Assembly: GCF_000275725.1 (NCBI RefSeq)
Contig: NZ_AJTS01000023.1
Coordinates: 113,685 to 177,684 of the forward strand
Origin: Vreelandella stevensii S18214
GTDB taxonomy: Bacteria > Pseudomonadota > Gammaproteobacteria > Pseudomonadales > Halomonadaceae
Length of the DNA: 64,000 nt
Direction: 5' to 3'
Below are positions 8,692 through 16,913 of this stretch, piece by piece; positions within the stretch are counted from its first letter, which is position 1, and every line of letters starts with the position of its first letter. A model generated the notes under the pieces. That model saw nothing but the letters and a program-made list of their open reading frames with translations, was not told the DNA's origin and did not search any database. Both the position numbers and the translations under genes were made by a program.

Positions 8692-10158
8692 ATGTCGACA
8701 CTACCTTTCAACCCCTGGTCGGCCGCAATTGCTGTGGCCACCACTCTATTGATTTGGCTGGTGATTCCTTTGCCAGAAGGGCTGACGCCAAACGCTTGGC
8801 TCATGCTGGCAATATTTGTCGGCACTATTGTCGCTATCATCGGCAAAGCCATGCCTATTGGGGCGATCTCTGTGGTTGCGATTTCTATTGTCGCGGCAAG
8901 TGGCGTGACCGGCGACACGCCAAGCGAGGCCATCAATGTCGCCTTAAGCAGTTATGCCAACCCACTTATTTGGTTAATTGCCATTGCGATTATGATTTCG
9001 CGAGGGTTAATCAAAACCGGTTTAGGCGCGCGCATTGGTTACTATTTCATTTCTATTTTCGGCAAACGTACGCTGGGGATCGGCTATGGCCTCGCCTTTT
9101 CAGAGCTAACAATTGCACCAGTTACCCCGAGTAATACGGCGCGAGGTGGCGGTATTATCCACCCCATTATGCGCTCTATCGCTCACAGCTTTGACTCACA
9201 TCCTGAAGACAACACGTCGGGCAAAATCGGCAAATATCTAGCGCTGGTGAATTACCACAGCAACCCCATCACCTCGGCTATGTTCATCACCGCCACCGCT
9301 CCTAACCCATTAACCGTTCAACTTATCTCGTCCGCCACTGGGGCGGAAATACAGCTGAGCTGGTTAACCTGGGCGATCGCCATGCTGCTGCCGGGCTTGG
9401 TCGCCATCCTGGCGATGCCGTACATTCTGTACCTGCTTTACCCACCGGAAATTAAAGAAACCCCGAATGCCACTCAATTGGCGAGAGACAAACTTGCCGA
9501 ACTAGGAAAACTAAGCCGAAACGAAGGCATCATGCTGTTCGTTTTCTTAGTGCTGCTTTTGCTTTGGGCGGATATCCCAGCGATTTTCCTGGGGGATGCG
9601 GTCACGCTTAATACCACCACGTCTGCGTTTATTGGCTTGTCGCTACTCCTGCTAACAGGTGTTTTGACCTGGGAAGATGTGCTGAAAGAAAAAAATGCGT
9701 GGGATACGCTGTTGTGGTTTGGTGCTCTTATCATGATGGCTAGCCAACTTAACGAAACAGGCCTTATTAGTTGGTTTTCAGCGAATATGCAGAGCTGGAT
9801 TACCACGATGGGGATTGGTTGGGCGGGAGCCTCTGCACTCTTGGTACTCACCTTTCTTTATACCCATTACTTTTTCGCCAGCACGACTGCACACATCACC
9901 GCGATGATGGCAGCATTTCTCACCGTTGGCTTAAGCCTCGGCGCCCCACCTATGCCTTTTGTGCTGATTATGGCGGCCACATCTTCGATTATGATGACCT
10001 TAACCCATTACGCCACAGGCACCTCACCAGTCATCTTTGGCTCAGGCTACCTGACGCTGGGAGAGTGGTGGAAAGCAGGTTTCATTATGAGCGTGGTGAA
10101 CCTGCTCATTTGGGTAGTCGTTGGTGGTTTATGGTGGAAGCTGCTTGGCCACTACTGA
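8692..10158 (+). CDS. DASS/SLC13-family anion transporter (dicarboxylate or similar)
   Basis: A 488-residue inner membrane carrier with about 12 hydrophobic segments. Family marks include the repeated SNT-like motifs (TPSNTARGGG near 145 and TATAPNPLTV near 207, and the mirrored FASTTAHITAM and ATGTSPVIFG in the second half), as in CitT/TtdT/SodiT1-type dicarboxylate, citrate and 2-oxoglutarate antiporters. The substrate is not deducible. It has an AGG ribosome binding site 9 bp before the ATG. Its base composition is visibly AT-richer than the cob or edd regions, and it sits between two IS1380 copies with a stress-protein fragment, so horizontal acquisition is likely. The upstream 8543-8691 gap is AT-rich and probably holds its promoter. 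Confidence 0.85.
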   Translation: MSTLPFNPWSAAIAVATTLLIWLVIPLPEGLTPNAWLMLAIFVGTIVAIIGKAMPIGAISVVAISIVAASGVTGDTPSEAINVALSSYANPLIWLIAIAIMISRGLIKTGLGARIGYYFISIFGKRTLGIGYGLAFSELTIAPVTPSNTARGGGIIHPIMRSIAHSFDSHPEDNTSGKIGKYLALVNYHSNPITSAMFITATAPNPLTVQLISSATGAEIQLSWLTWAIAMLLPGLVAILAMPYILYLLYPPEIKETPNATQLARDKLAELGKLSRNEGIMLFVFLVLLLLWADIPAIFLGDAVTLNTTTSAFIGLSLLLLTGVLTWEDVLKEKNAWDTLLWFGALIMMASQLNETGLISWFSANMQSWITTMGIGWAGASALLVLTFLYTHYFFASTTAHITAMMAAFLTVGLSLGAPPMPFVLIMAATSSIMMTLTHYATGTSPVIFGSGYLTLGEWWKAGFIMSVVNLLIWVVVGGLWWKLLGHY

Positions 10159-10172
10159 GTTACCACCTAAAA

Positions 10173-10201
10173 GCCAACAGAGGTTATTGACCTCTGTTGG
10201 C
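10173..10201. terminator. 11-bp stem hairpin between the transporter and the csbD remnant
   Basis: GCCAACAGAGG, loop TTATTGA, CCTCTGTTGGC is a perfect inverted repeat 14 bp after the transporter stop. On the minus strand it is followed by TTTT, so it may serve best as terminator for the convergent csbD gene, but it would also slow transcription from the transporter side. Confidence 0.65.
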
Positions 10202-10223
10202 ATTGAAATGCCCTGGCTAGGCG

Positions 10224-10372
10224 CTATTTCTTAGCCTTCTCTTTGGCCTTACCTTTACCTTTCTGCAGCTCGCCCTTTACTTGTTGGGCTTTACCCTTAG
10301 ATTCTGTTTTACTACTGCCGGTTACTTTGCCAGCTGCTTCCTTCACTTTTCCGGCGGCCTTATTGACAGTAC
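10224..10372 (-). pseudogene. CsbD-family stress protein, 5' end removed by IS1380 copy 2
   Basis: On the minus strand the 149 bp before the IS encode NKAAGKVKEAAGKVTGSSK, then KGKAQQVKGELQKGKGKAKE and KAKK-stop. This Lys/Ala/Gly-rich repeat is characteristic of CsbD-like general stress proteins (about 60-70 residues). The start codon and first residues are missing because the insertion sequence begins at 10373. Too short to be called by a simple ORF scan. Confidence 0.75.
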
Positions 10373-12057
10373 CCTGAATCCGTGAGACCGGCCCTCGGAA
10401 GCACTTCTAACCCACTGACCTGCATGGCAATATAGCCATTATCGCCATTCACCCAGACAGTGCCATGCCCAACATAAAGTTCCGCGCCAGTCGCCGCACC
10501 CTCACCAGCCACGCCGGGCTGTCCATCATCGGGCAATGCTTCGAGATCGCTGGCGTCGACAGCATCGACAGCCGCTTCCCCACCACGCTGGGCATGCGCA
10601 CCAGTGACGTGATCAAGAGCTACCTGGGCCTGCTGTGTCTGGGCATGAGCGACTATGACGCTGTCGAGAACTTCCGCCGCGACAAGCCCTTCCAACAACT
10701 GCTGACCCTGCAGAAGGTGCCGAGCGCGGCGACGTTGCGACAGCGGCTGGAGAAACTTGCCGCCAACGACCTGCAGGCGCGCACCGCCACCTGGTCCACG
10801 ACCCTGCTGTCACTGATCGAAGCACCGATCACCGCCGAGACGACGCACGTCTGCCTGGACATCGACACCTTCGTCATGGACAACAGCAACTCGAAGAAGG
10901 AAGGCGTCTCGCGGACCTACCAGAAGGTCGATGGCTACACCCCGATCGCCGCCTATCTGGGCAACGAAGGGTGGTGCCTGGGTCTGGAACTGCGGCCTGG
11001 CAAGCAGCACACCATGAAGGAGAGCAACGCCTTCCTGGAGCGGGTACTGCCTCGCGCCCAATGCCTGACCAGGCAACCGATCCTGTTACGCGAGGACAGC
11101 GGCTTCGACAGCCAGGCGCACCTGGCGCTTCTCGAACAGCAACGCCAGGTCTTTGCCGACGAGGGGCGCCGGCTCGACTATGTCGTCAAATGGAACCCGC
11201 GCGGCTCGGCCACGGCTGATCGAGATACCTGGCTGGCGGTGGCGGCGGACTACTGGGAAGAGCTGCGTCCTGGCAAGCGCCAGGCGCTGTGGCCGCAGAC
11301 CGTCTCGATCCACGACGACAACAAGACCGAATACGTCGTCCAACGCGTGATGCGCCTGGTAGAGCGCACCGCCGATCGCGATGGCCAGTTGCTGCTCGAA
11401 CCGGACTATGAGTTGGAAGGCTGGTGGACCAGCCTGGACGAGGCGCCGGAGGCGGTGATCAAGCGCTACCAGGCGCATGCCACCCATGAGCAGTTTCACA
11501 GCGAGATCAAGACCGATCTCGACCTGGAGCGCTTGCCGTCCGGCAAGTTCGCCACCAACGATCTGATCCTGCATCTCGCCCAGTTGGCCTACAACATCCT
11601 GCGCCTGATGGGACAGCTAGGCATGACCGGCGAGCTGAGCCCGGTTCGCCACCCGGCCAAGCGGCGCCGGCTGCGCACCGTGCTACAAGAGTTGGTGCAC
11701 CGTGCGGCTCTCGTGATTCACAAGGCACGGCAGATCATCCTCGACTTCGGGCAGGATATCGGGCGCATGACGGTGCTCAAGACGCTGCGGAGCCGACTGC
11801 GTTATCCACGAGGAACGCCATGCTGACCGTCAATCGGCGACACTCTATCCACAAGCAGTTCCAAGCGACACGCGATCGCCAGATATGTCGTGCCTGGCGG
11901 GTGGAAAGGCATGACAAAACGGGCCGTCAGCACCGATCAGCACGGTGGGTTTTGGCAATAACGGGCTTGCGAAAGCCAACTTGCACGGGGCGAATGATCA
12001 AAAAGTGCTCGCTGGCGGTGATAGGGAAAGTGTCGGCGCCGGCTTCACGGATTCAGG
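10373..12057 (+). mobile_element. IS1380-family insertion sequence, copy 2 (intact)
   Basis: Terminal inverted repeats CCTGAATCCGTGA and TCACGGATTCAGG bound a 1685-bp element carrying one intact transposase. It is in the same orientation as copy 1 (6857-8542), so the two could act as a composite transposon around the DASS transporter. Flanks are GTAC on the left and CTGA on the right: no target duplication. It disrupts csbD on its left and abuts a beheaded IS256 transposase on its right. Confidence 0.92.
10465..11826 (+). CDS. IS1380-family transposase (intact copy)
   Basis: A 453-residue DDE transposase of the IS1380 family. Visible parts: an N-terminal DNA-binding region (FRASRRTLTSHAGLSIIGQC), the first catalytic-aspartate strand (CLDIDTFVMDN), the second in LREDSGFDSQAHLALLEQ, and a late FHSEIKTDLDLERLPSGKF segment with the catalytic Glu, followed by a helical tail. 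It cuts and rejoins the element ends. Copy 1 carries a frameshift, so this is the probable active source in the window. Confidence 0.92.
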   Translation: MPNIKFRASRRTLTSHAGLSIIGQCFEIAGVDSIDSRFPTTLGMRTSDVIKSYLGLLCLGMSDYDAVENFRRDKPFQQLLTLQKVPSAATLRQRLEKLAANDLQARTATWSTTLLSLIEAPITAETTHVCLDIDTFVMDNSNSKKEGVSRTYQKVDGYTPIAAYLGNEGWCLGLELRPGKQHTMKESNAFLERVLPRAQCLTRQPILLREDSGFDSQAHLALLEQQRQVFADEGRRLDYVVKWNPRGSATADRDTWLAVAADYWEELRPGKRQALWPQTVSIHDDNKTEYVVQRVMRLVERTADRDGQLLLEPDYELEGWWTSLDEAPEAVIKRYQAHATHEQFHSEIKTDLDLERLPSGKFATNDLILHLAQLAYNILRLMGQLGMTGELSPVRHPAKRRRLRTVLQELVHRAALVIHKARQIILDFGQDIGRMTVLKTLRSRLRYPRGTPC

Positions 12058-12978
12058 CTGATTCCCTGGCTCTACCTGCGTGGCGTTTCCTCCGGTGACT
12101 TCCAGGAGGCCCTGAGCGCGCTGGTCGGCGAGCAGGCCAATGGCCTGTCGGCGAACACGGTCTCCCGGCTCAAGTCGAAGTGGCTTGATGAGCACAAGGG
12201 CTGGCAGCGACGGGACCTGAGTCAGAAACGCTATGTGTACTGGTGGGCTGACGGCGTGTACAGCAACGTCCGTCTGGATGACCGGCTCTGCCTGCTGGTG
12301 ATCATCGGCGTGACCGAGCATGGTCACAAGGAGCTGGTGGCTGTGGAGGACGGCCACCGGGAGTCCGAAGCCAGCTGGCGAGAGCTACTCACGGATTTGC
12401 GGGAACGTGGCTTGGAGCCCTCGCCCAAGCTGGCTGTTGGCGACGGCGCACTGGGCTTCTGGAAGGCTCTGAGCAAGGTGTTTCCGGACACCCGGCATCA
12501 GCGGTGCTGGGTGCATAAGACCGCCAACGTGTTGGACAAGCTGCCCAAGTCGGTACAACCGAAGGTGAAGTCAGCCTTGCATGAAATCTACCTGGCGGAG
12601 ACCCGAGACAGCGCCCACAAGGCGTTCGACAGCACCTTGAGACGATTCCGAGACAAGTACCCGAAGGCCATGGAAAACCTGGAGAAGGACCGGGATGAGC
12701 TGCTGGCCTTCTACGATTTTCCGGCGACTCACTGGATTCACTTGCGGACCACCAATCCGATTGAATCCACGTTTGCCACGGTGAGGCTAAGAACCAAGCG
12801 GAGCCGCTCCTGTGGCAACCGGGACACCACGTTATCGATGGTGTTCAAACTGCTCCAATCCGCCCAGAAACGCTGGAAGCGGATCAAGGGGTTCGACCAA
12901 CTGAAGCTGGTCGTGGATAACGTACAGTTTCAGGATGGAATACAGGTGGAAGATCAATCTGACAGGAACGCTGCCTGA
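12058..12978 (+). pseudogene. IS256-family transposase, N-terminus missing
   Basis: The frame is open from the IS1380 end and encodes a YLRGVSSGDFQEALSALVGE segment and then the mutator-type catalytic core: WWADGVYSNVRLDDRLCLLV, a GDGALGFWKAL motif, RHQRCWVHKTANVLDKLP and TTNPIESTFATVRLRTKRS. Full IS256 transposases are about 400 residues; here roughly the first 100 or more, including the DNA-binding domain, are absent, evidently removed when IS1380 copy 2 arrived. The right end of the IS256 element probably lies near 13004-13008 (ATTTGACAATAACTC), where the pyruvate kinase remnant begins. Confidence 0.85.
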
Positions 12979-13006
12979 TGGTCATACACCAGATTTGACA
13001 ATAACT

Positions 13007-13150
13007 CCAGAGTGCGTCATGCTGAACAAAGGGACGCACGTTATCGAAGCGCTTGGTGTGCTCGACAGCATTCTCAAGCGCATGGAACAGCATCAAACCA
13101 AAAAAAGGGCACTACTCAGGGCACTGAGATTGGCCCAGAACGGACGGTAA
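13007..13150 (+). pseudogene. C-terminal remnant of a pyruvate kinase-like protein
   Basis: The 43-codon frame from ATG 13019, plus a few codons before it, reads ECVMLNKGTHVIEALGVLD, SILKRMEQHQTKKRALLRAL, RLAQ. The order ECVMLNKGP-h-h-EAh-hLD-ILxRMQxHQxKK followed by a short basic tail matches the C-terminus of one group of bacterial pyruvate kinases as I recall it. It starts where the IS256 end stops, so the rest of the gene was probably lost to that insertion. It ends 3 bp before the GTG of the CoA-transferase, suggesting a former operon. Family call is moderate because only about 45 residues remain. Confidence 0.5.
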
Positions 13151-13153
13151 CAA

Positions 13154-14479
13154 GTGGATACCGATGAAGGATTGCTAGCCAGCTATCTAAAACGGAAGTT
13201 GTCTGCCCATGAAGCGGTCGAGACCATTTCAGGCTGCAGAAACCTGATTCTCGGAATGAGCGCCGCGCAACCGCCGGCATTGATGGCAGCCACTGCAGAT
13301 GCCCTCAGAGATCGATTGATTGGTCCGTTAAACGTCTATTATCTGCATGGTACGGAACATCTTCAGCAAACTCTTTTAGCTCCAGATCTCATTGATCTCG
13401 TAACACCTCGTCCACTCTTTCTAAGCCATTCAGACAGGGCTGCCATTGCACAATCCAACTCTACAAATTGGATTGAATTCGTACCCGCAATGCTCCACCA
13501 GGCCGGCCGCCTGCTGACAGAGCACATAGATCCGGAATGTTTTTTTGTGACCGTATCGCCGATGGATCGCCATGGATATTTCAGCCTCGGCACCAACGCT
13601 GATTACGGAGCGTCGGTGATCCGAAAAGCAAGGAAAGTCATTGTCGAGGTCAACCGGTATATGCCTCGAACCTTTGGTGAATGTTCCGTCCATATTTCAG
13701 AAATAGACCACATCGTTGAGCACGATCAACCGCTGGTAGAGGCAATCCCCAAGGCGCCCACAGAGGTCGATAGAAAGATTGCGCAACAGATCATCGAACG
13801 GATTGAAGATGGGGACACCTTACAGATCGGAGTGGGCGGAGTACCAAATGCCGTGCTCTCGGGGTTGAAGCAGCACAAAGATCTGGGGCTACACAGCGAA
13901 CTGTTCTCCCCGGCAATGGTTCCCCTGATTCAGGCCGGGATCTTGAATGGTCGACGCAAGACATGGATGCAACACAAGCACATTTTCACCTTCGCTCTCG
14001 GAGACCGTGCGCTCTACGAGTTCCTTGACGATAACCCTGCTATCGTTGGATACCCCGCTTCCTGGGTAAACAACCCCGACATCATTCGGCTAAACGACAA
14101 CATGGTGTCTGTAAATTCAGCACTCGAAATAGATCTGACTGGCCAGATCAATTCTGAACAAATTGGCGATCGCCCCTTTTCAGGCACCGGTGGCCAACTC
14201 GATTTTGTTCGTGGTGCTTACGCCGCAAGAAACGGGCGCTCCTTCATTGCATTAAGGTCAACCGCTCAATCGGGCTCTGTAAGCCGTATCGTCCCGCGTC
14301 TACTCGGCGGTGCCGTCACAGACCCCCGGAATGATGTGCAATTCGTAGTGACTGAGTATGGCTGCGTAAACCTTAAAGGCCTCTCTATCCCTCAAAGAGC
14401 CAGAGCCCTCATCCAAATTGCATCTCCTGAATTTCAAGATCATCTTGAGCGAGAGGCAACGTCACTTGGATGGATATAG
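13154..14479 (+). CDS. Acetyl-CoA hydrolase/CoA-transferase family protein (4-hydroxybutyrate CoA-transferase-like)
   Basis: A 441-residue class I CoA-transferase. The two halves are present: an N-terminal domain with GMSAAQPPALMAATADAL, and a C-terminal domain with the GVGGVPNAVLSGL glycine loop, the catalytic-Glu-type region VTEYGCVNLKG near residue 395 and the QLDFVRGAYAARNGRSFIAL segment with the G-G-Q-x-D-F signature. Such enzymes move CoA between acetyl-CoA and short acids such as acetate, 4-hydroxybutyrate or butyrate. The start is GTG, directly behind the pyruvate kinase remnant. Promoter and original operon partners seem to have been lost upstream, so expression is doubtful. Confidence 0.85.
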   Translation: MDTDEGLLASYLKRKLSAHEAVETISGCRNLILGMSAAQPPALMAATADALRDRLIGPLNVYYLHGTEHLQQTLLAPDLIDLVTPRPLFLSHSDRAAIAQSNSTNWIEFVPAMLHQAGRLLTEHIDPECFFVTVSPMDRHGYFSLGTNADYGASVIRKARKVIVEVNRYMPRTFGECSVHISEIDHIVEHDQPLVEAIPKAPTEVDRKIAQQIIERIEDGDTLQIGVGGVPNAVLSGLKQHKDLGLHSELFSPAMVPLIQAGILNGRRKTWMQHKHIFTFALGDRALYEFLDDNPAIVGYPASWVNNPDIIRLNDNMVSVNSALEIDLTGQINSEQIGDRPFSGTGGQLDFVRGAYAARNGRSFIALRSTAQSGSVSRIVPRLLGGAVTDPRNDVQFVVTEYGCVNLKGLSIPQRARALIQIASPEFQDHLEREATSLGWI

Positions 14480-14526
14480 GCACTATAGATCGGATCACTG
14501 AAATCAGAGCGCTGGATAATGCCAAC

Positions 14527-15408
14527 CTAGTTGTTTAGAACAGCCTCAATCGCCCGGTAATCATCATAGGTCACGAGGTTTATTCCCACCGCTCGCTGAG
14601 TATTCAGGTATTCCGAGAGCATTGGCGAAGGGGTTGTCAGTAGATTAATGACCCGGCTCCGAACGTCCTCGCAAATTCCACTGCGGAATACAAAAGGGTC
14701 ATAGTGTAACGGTACCGAACGCCAGAGAACCGTTAGGGTGTCCTCTGCAATCATGCCGCGCCTGAGCGCTTCATCTGCTCTTGAGCTGGAGACAAAGGCA
14801 GCCTCCGCCTTGTTGTCCAGCAACGCCATCAATGCCTTGTCATGGCTACCCGCGTATATGTTGGCTCCAAAGAAATCGGAGAATGGCTCGCCGATCGTGG
14901 TTGCAAACTCGTTTTTGGGAATGAGAGCCCCTGATGTACTGGAAGAATCTGTCAGCAGTATCCTGGTATTTCTCAGGTCCTCAATGCTGTTTATCCCCGC
15001 TGCCGTTGGAACTACCAGTAACGAATAATAGAAACTCCCCTCGGGTGTAAAGAGCCCGGCCTCGGTGGTTAGAGAAGCGAAGGCATCCAGACCCGGGTCT
15101 GTTCGATGGGCGATAACATAGGATGCCGGCCCCATAACGGCCAGGTCGACACCGCCCGAGAGTACACCGTCCATCACGCTCTCGTAAGAGGTGGCTCTAA
15201 CCAGTTCTACCGGCATCCCAAGCCCCTGCTCTAGCAGCGTAATCAACGGCTGATATTCAGAGGCCTGCTGGTCGATATCTTTTTTTGGGATCATCGTGAA
15301 GGTCAATCTGTTCATGTTGCAGTTTTTGACCTCTCGGACGGCTCCCCAACTATAAAACGATGCAAAGGCGAGCGATGCGAACGCGAGAATTAACGTCAGC
15401 AACCTCAT
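14527..15408 (-). CDS. PhnD-like periplasmic substrate-binding protein
   Basis: A 293-residue protein with an N-terminal hydrophobic signal (LLTLILAFASLAFASFYSWG) and the phosphate/phosphite/phosphonate-binding fold: FTMIPKKDIDQQASEYQPLI, DGVLSGGVDLAVMGPASYVI, and LLTDSSSTSGALIPKNEF. No ABC permease or ATPase is adjacent. Instead it overlaps (ATGA) the stop codon of an EAL-domain gene. PhnD-like proteins next to cyclic-di-GMP genes can act as periplasmic sensors that feed a ligand signal to a membrane enzyme; that is inference here. Phosphonate uptake is the alternative. Confidence 0.8.
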   Translation of the reverse strand: MRLLTLILAFASLAFASFYSWGAVREVKNCNMNRLTFTMIPKKDIDQQASEYQPLITLLEQGLGMPVELVRATSYESVMDGVLSGGVDLAVMGPASYVIAHRTDPGLDAFASLTTEAGLFTPEGSFYYSLLVVPTAAGINSIEDLRNTRILLTDSSSTSGALIPKNEFATTIGEPFSDFFGANIYAGSHDKALMALLDNKAEAAFVSSSRADEALRRGMIAEDTLTVLWRSVPLHYDPFVFRSGICEDVRSRVINLLTTPSPMLSEYLNTQRAVGINLVTYDDYRAIEAVLNN

Positions 15409-15797
15409 GCTCTGGCTTCCTCTTCTGCGAAGGTTCTCAGGAACTCAGGAATCTTCTCCGCTGGCATGGGGCGCCCCAGGTGATAGCCCTGTGCAATGTC
15501 ACAGCCGGCGACTTTCAGGTGAACCAGCTGCTCACGGGTTTCCACGCCCTCGGCCACCACTTTGAGCGCCATGCGCTTGGCCAGAATAATGGTAGAGGAC
15601 ACCGCACGATCGGACTGTCATCATGGCTGTTTGAGATGCGGTTAATCAGGCTTCGGTCAATCTTGAGCTTGTCTACCGGTACCGCCTCCAGGTGGGCGAA
15701 CCCCGCGTAACCGGTGCCGAAATCGTCAAGACTGAGGCGGATACCTGCCGACTTGAGGCAATGCAGGCTCTCAACTGCCCGGCCTTCCAGCATACCG
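15405..15797 (-). pseudogene. EAL-domain cyclic-di-GMP phosphodiesterase, C-terminal fragment with frameshift
   Basis: Two frames together give the C-terminal part of an EAL domain: first GRAVESLHCLKSAGIRLSL, DDFGTGYAGFAHLEAVPVD and KLKIDRSLINRI, then, after a 1-base shift near 15600, the second frame with LAKRMALKVVAEGVETREQL and GCDIAQGYHLGRPMP. The metal-binding DDFGTGY and KIDRS and the later EGVE motif are visible. The N-terminal EAL motif and any upstream GGDEF or sensor domains are missing: homology stops at about 15797, exactly where the cassette-borne antitoxin ends. So the gene is both cut by the cassette region and frameshifted, and is certainly inactive. Confidence 0.85.
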
Positions 15798-16097
15798 TTA
15801 GCCCCGGAGTTCGAGGTCTTCCCGAATAACCTCCGGATGACGGAAAGCAATCTCGATGAGTGCCTTTGCCGGCCCTGAGGGTTTACGTCGACCTTGCTCC
15901 CATTCCTGCAACGTACGCGGAGAAATATGCAGTACCTCAGCAAACTCCCTCTGGGTCAGGCCGGTTTTACCGCGTGCCTCTGCCACCTCGTTAGGCTCCA
16001 CACGACTGACTCGTGCGGCTTTGCCCGCTTTCATTTCTTTGACGGACTGGAGTAGCTTGTTGCCAAGCTCCTCAGCACTCAGGGTCTCGTTACTCAT
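15798..16097 (-). CDS. NadS-type HTH antitoxin (type II TA module)
   Basis: A 99-residue helix-turn-helix antitoxin. The HTH is in the C-terminal half: ARGKTGLTQREFAEVLHISP, then TLQEWEQGRRKPSGPA, typical of NadS/HigA-like XRE proteins. The N-terminal half (MSNETLSAEELGNKLLQSVK) would neutralise the toxin. Start chosen at ATG 16097, which overlaps the end of the toxin gene by 8 bp; the frame extends a few residues further upstream inside the toxin. Toxin-first gene order is as expected for this family. Its stop abuts the EAL fragment, with no recognisable attC behind it. Confidence 0.85.
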   Translation of the reverse strand: MSNETLSAEELGNKLLQSVKEMKAGKAARVSRVEPNEVAEARGKTGLTQREFAEVLHISPRTLQEWEQGRRKPSGPAKALIEIAFRHPEVIREDLELRG

Positions 16098-16404
16098 TTT
16101 CCAATACCTCACGAATCGACTTCAGGATATGCGCGGGTATGTTGTCCTTGACGGCCTTTTTGTAGATCACCAACAGCCAGATCTCGCCATTTGCCAACCT
16201 GGTGAAGTAGATAACTCGCACTCCACCCCGCTTCCCTGAACCCGCAACCGACCAACGAACCTTTCTACATCCACCACTACCGGGAATGGGATCACCTATT
16301 TCCGGATTGGCTGCCAGCCAAGCGAAGAAAGAGCTCCGCTCCTCTTCAGTCCAAATTTTCCTGGCGTCCGCTTCAAATGTAGGGGTTTCGATGATGGTAA
16401 ACAT
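16090..16404 (-). CDS. RelE/ParE-superfamily toxin (HigB/RelE-type)
   Basis: A 104-residue RelE-fold toxin, probably a ribosome-dependent mRNA interferase. Seen: TFEADARKIWTEEERSSFFAW, then GCRKVRWSVAGSGKRGGVRV and IYFTRLANGEIWLLVIYKK, which is the GxRVIYF core of the RelE/HigB group partnered with NadS antitoxins. It lies first in a cassette just after the attC site at 16456-16515, and its ATG is only a few bases after a candidate -10 box. Toxin-antitoxin cassettes with their own promoter are common in integrons and can stabilise arrays. Confidence 0.85.
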   Translation of the reverse strand: MFTIIETPTFEADARKIWTEEERSSFFAWLAANPEIGDPIPGSGGCRKVRWSVAGSGKRGGVRVIYFTRLANGEIWLLVIYKKAVKDNIPAHILKSIREVLENE

Positions 16405-16406
16405 AC

Positions 16407-16422
16407 TGACAAATATACGTCA
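16407..16422 (-). promoter_or_regulatory. Palindromic promoter/operator of the RelE-NadS module
   Basis: TGAC-AAATATAC-GTCA is an inverted repeat immediately in front of the toxin ATG. Read on the minus strand a TTGCAA box and a TATATT box 16 bp apart (about 16442 to 16411) make a plausible sigma-70 promoter that overlaps the repeat. If right, the transcript would begin almost at the ATG, that is, be near-leaderless, and would be repressed by NadS. Inferred from pattern only. Confidence 0.45.
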
Positions 16423-16455
16423 TTGACGGAGTTTTGCAAGGTAGGCGGCTAGAAG

Positions 16456-16515
16456 GGTTAACGCCTGAGTTAAGCCGCGCCGCGAAGCGGCGTCGGCTTG
16501 AATGAATTGTTAGGT
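16456..16515 (-). other. Integron attC recombination site (60 bp)
   Basis: Read on the minus strand: R'' core ACCTAAC, AATTCATTCAAGCCGACGCC, a GCTTCGCG hairpin tip, GGCGCGGCTTAACTCAGGC, then a GTTAACC core. This is a classic 60-bp 59-base-element with strong internal symmetry, the tightest attC in the window. It separates the cassette with the 89-residue protein from the RelE/NadS cassette. Confidence 0.88.
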
Positions 16516-16521
16516 GTGATG

Positions 16522-16791
16522 TTAGCCACGGAACGGCTCATCTGTACGAGGAGCGTCAGGCGCTTGCTTGTCTAGCGACTCGCGGTACTTGATGCAGCCA
16601 CGCATGAAATGAGGCCACGCTGGCACAGCAATTTTGGGATCAACCTTCTCGGGCAGGAGCGCCCACAGAGCCGGATGGTGCCAGCACAGATCATGGCCAG
16701 TGGTGTCTCGGTGTTCGCGGATACCTTGGCGAAGTTTTATGACCTCTGCCACAAGTTGTTCCTGGGACATTTCTAGTAAATCACTATCCAT
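16522..16791 (-). CDS. Integron cassette protein of unknown function
   Basis: An 89-residue soluble protein, start chosen at ATG 16791 because the longer frame runs back into the attC at 16830-16913. It begins MDSDLLEMSQEQLVAEVIKL, with a helical N-terminus, then a Trp/Pro/His-rich middle (DLCWHHPALWALLPEKVDP) and an acidic-proline tail. I recall proteins of this type as recurrent integron cassette genes, but no function is known to me. The stop codon is about 6 bp before the next attC, the tight packing expected of a gene cassette. Confidence 0.7.
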   Translation of the reverse strand: MDSDLLEMSQEQLVAEVIKLRQGIREHRDTTGHDLCWHHPALWALLPEKVDPKIAVPAWPHFMRGCIKYRESLDKQAPDAPRTDEPFRG

Positions 16792-16829
16792 CCATGACCT
16801 CTTAAATTTGCGGCGGACTTCACCATCAC

Positions 16830-16913
16830 ACCTAACGCCGCCAGCACGCGCGGCTACGAAATGGAGGCGAAGCCGCAATGCAGTAGACGTCGCCGTGACT
16901 GGCATTGTTATGC
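16830..16913 (-). other. Integron attC recombination site (84 bp)
   Basis: On the minus strand the site starts GCATAACAATGCCAGTCACG and ends GCTGGCGGCGTTAGGT. The GCCAGTCACG and CGTGCTGGC arms pair with one extra base on one side, the extrahelical base that orients attC recombination, and GCGGCT/AGCCGC arms lie inside. The TAA stop of the preceding cassette gene lies within the R'' core, as often seen. Confidence 0.82.

Noticed and set aside
6857-12057. Firm call of a composite transposon
   Set aside because: No target-site duplication matches between outer or inner ends, so the structure may have arisen by recombination instead.
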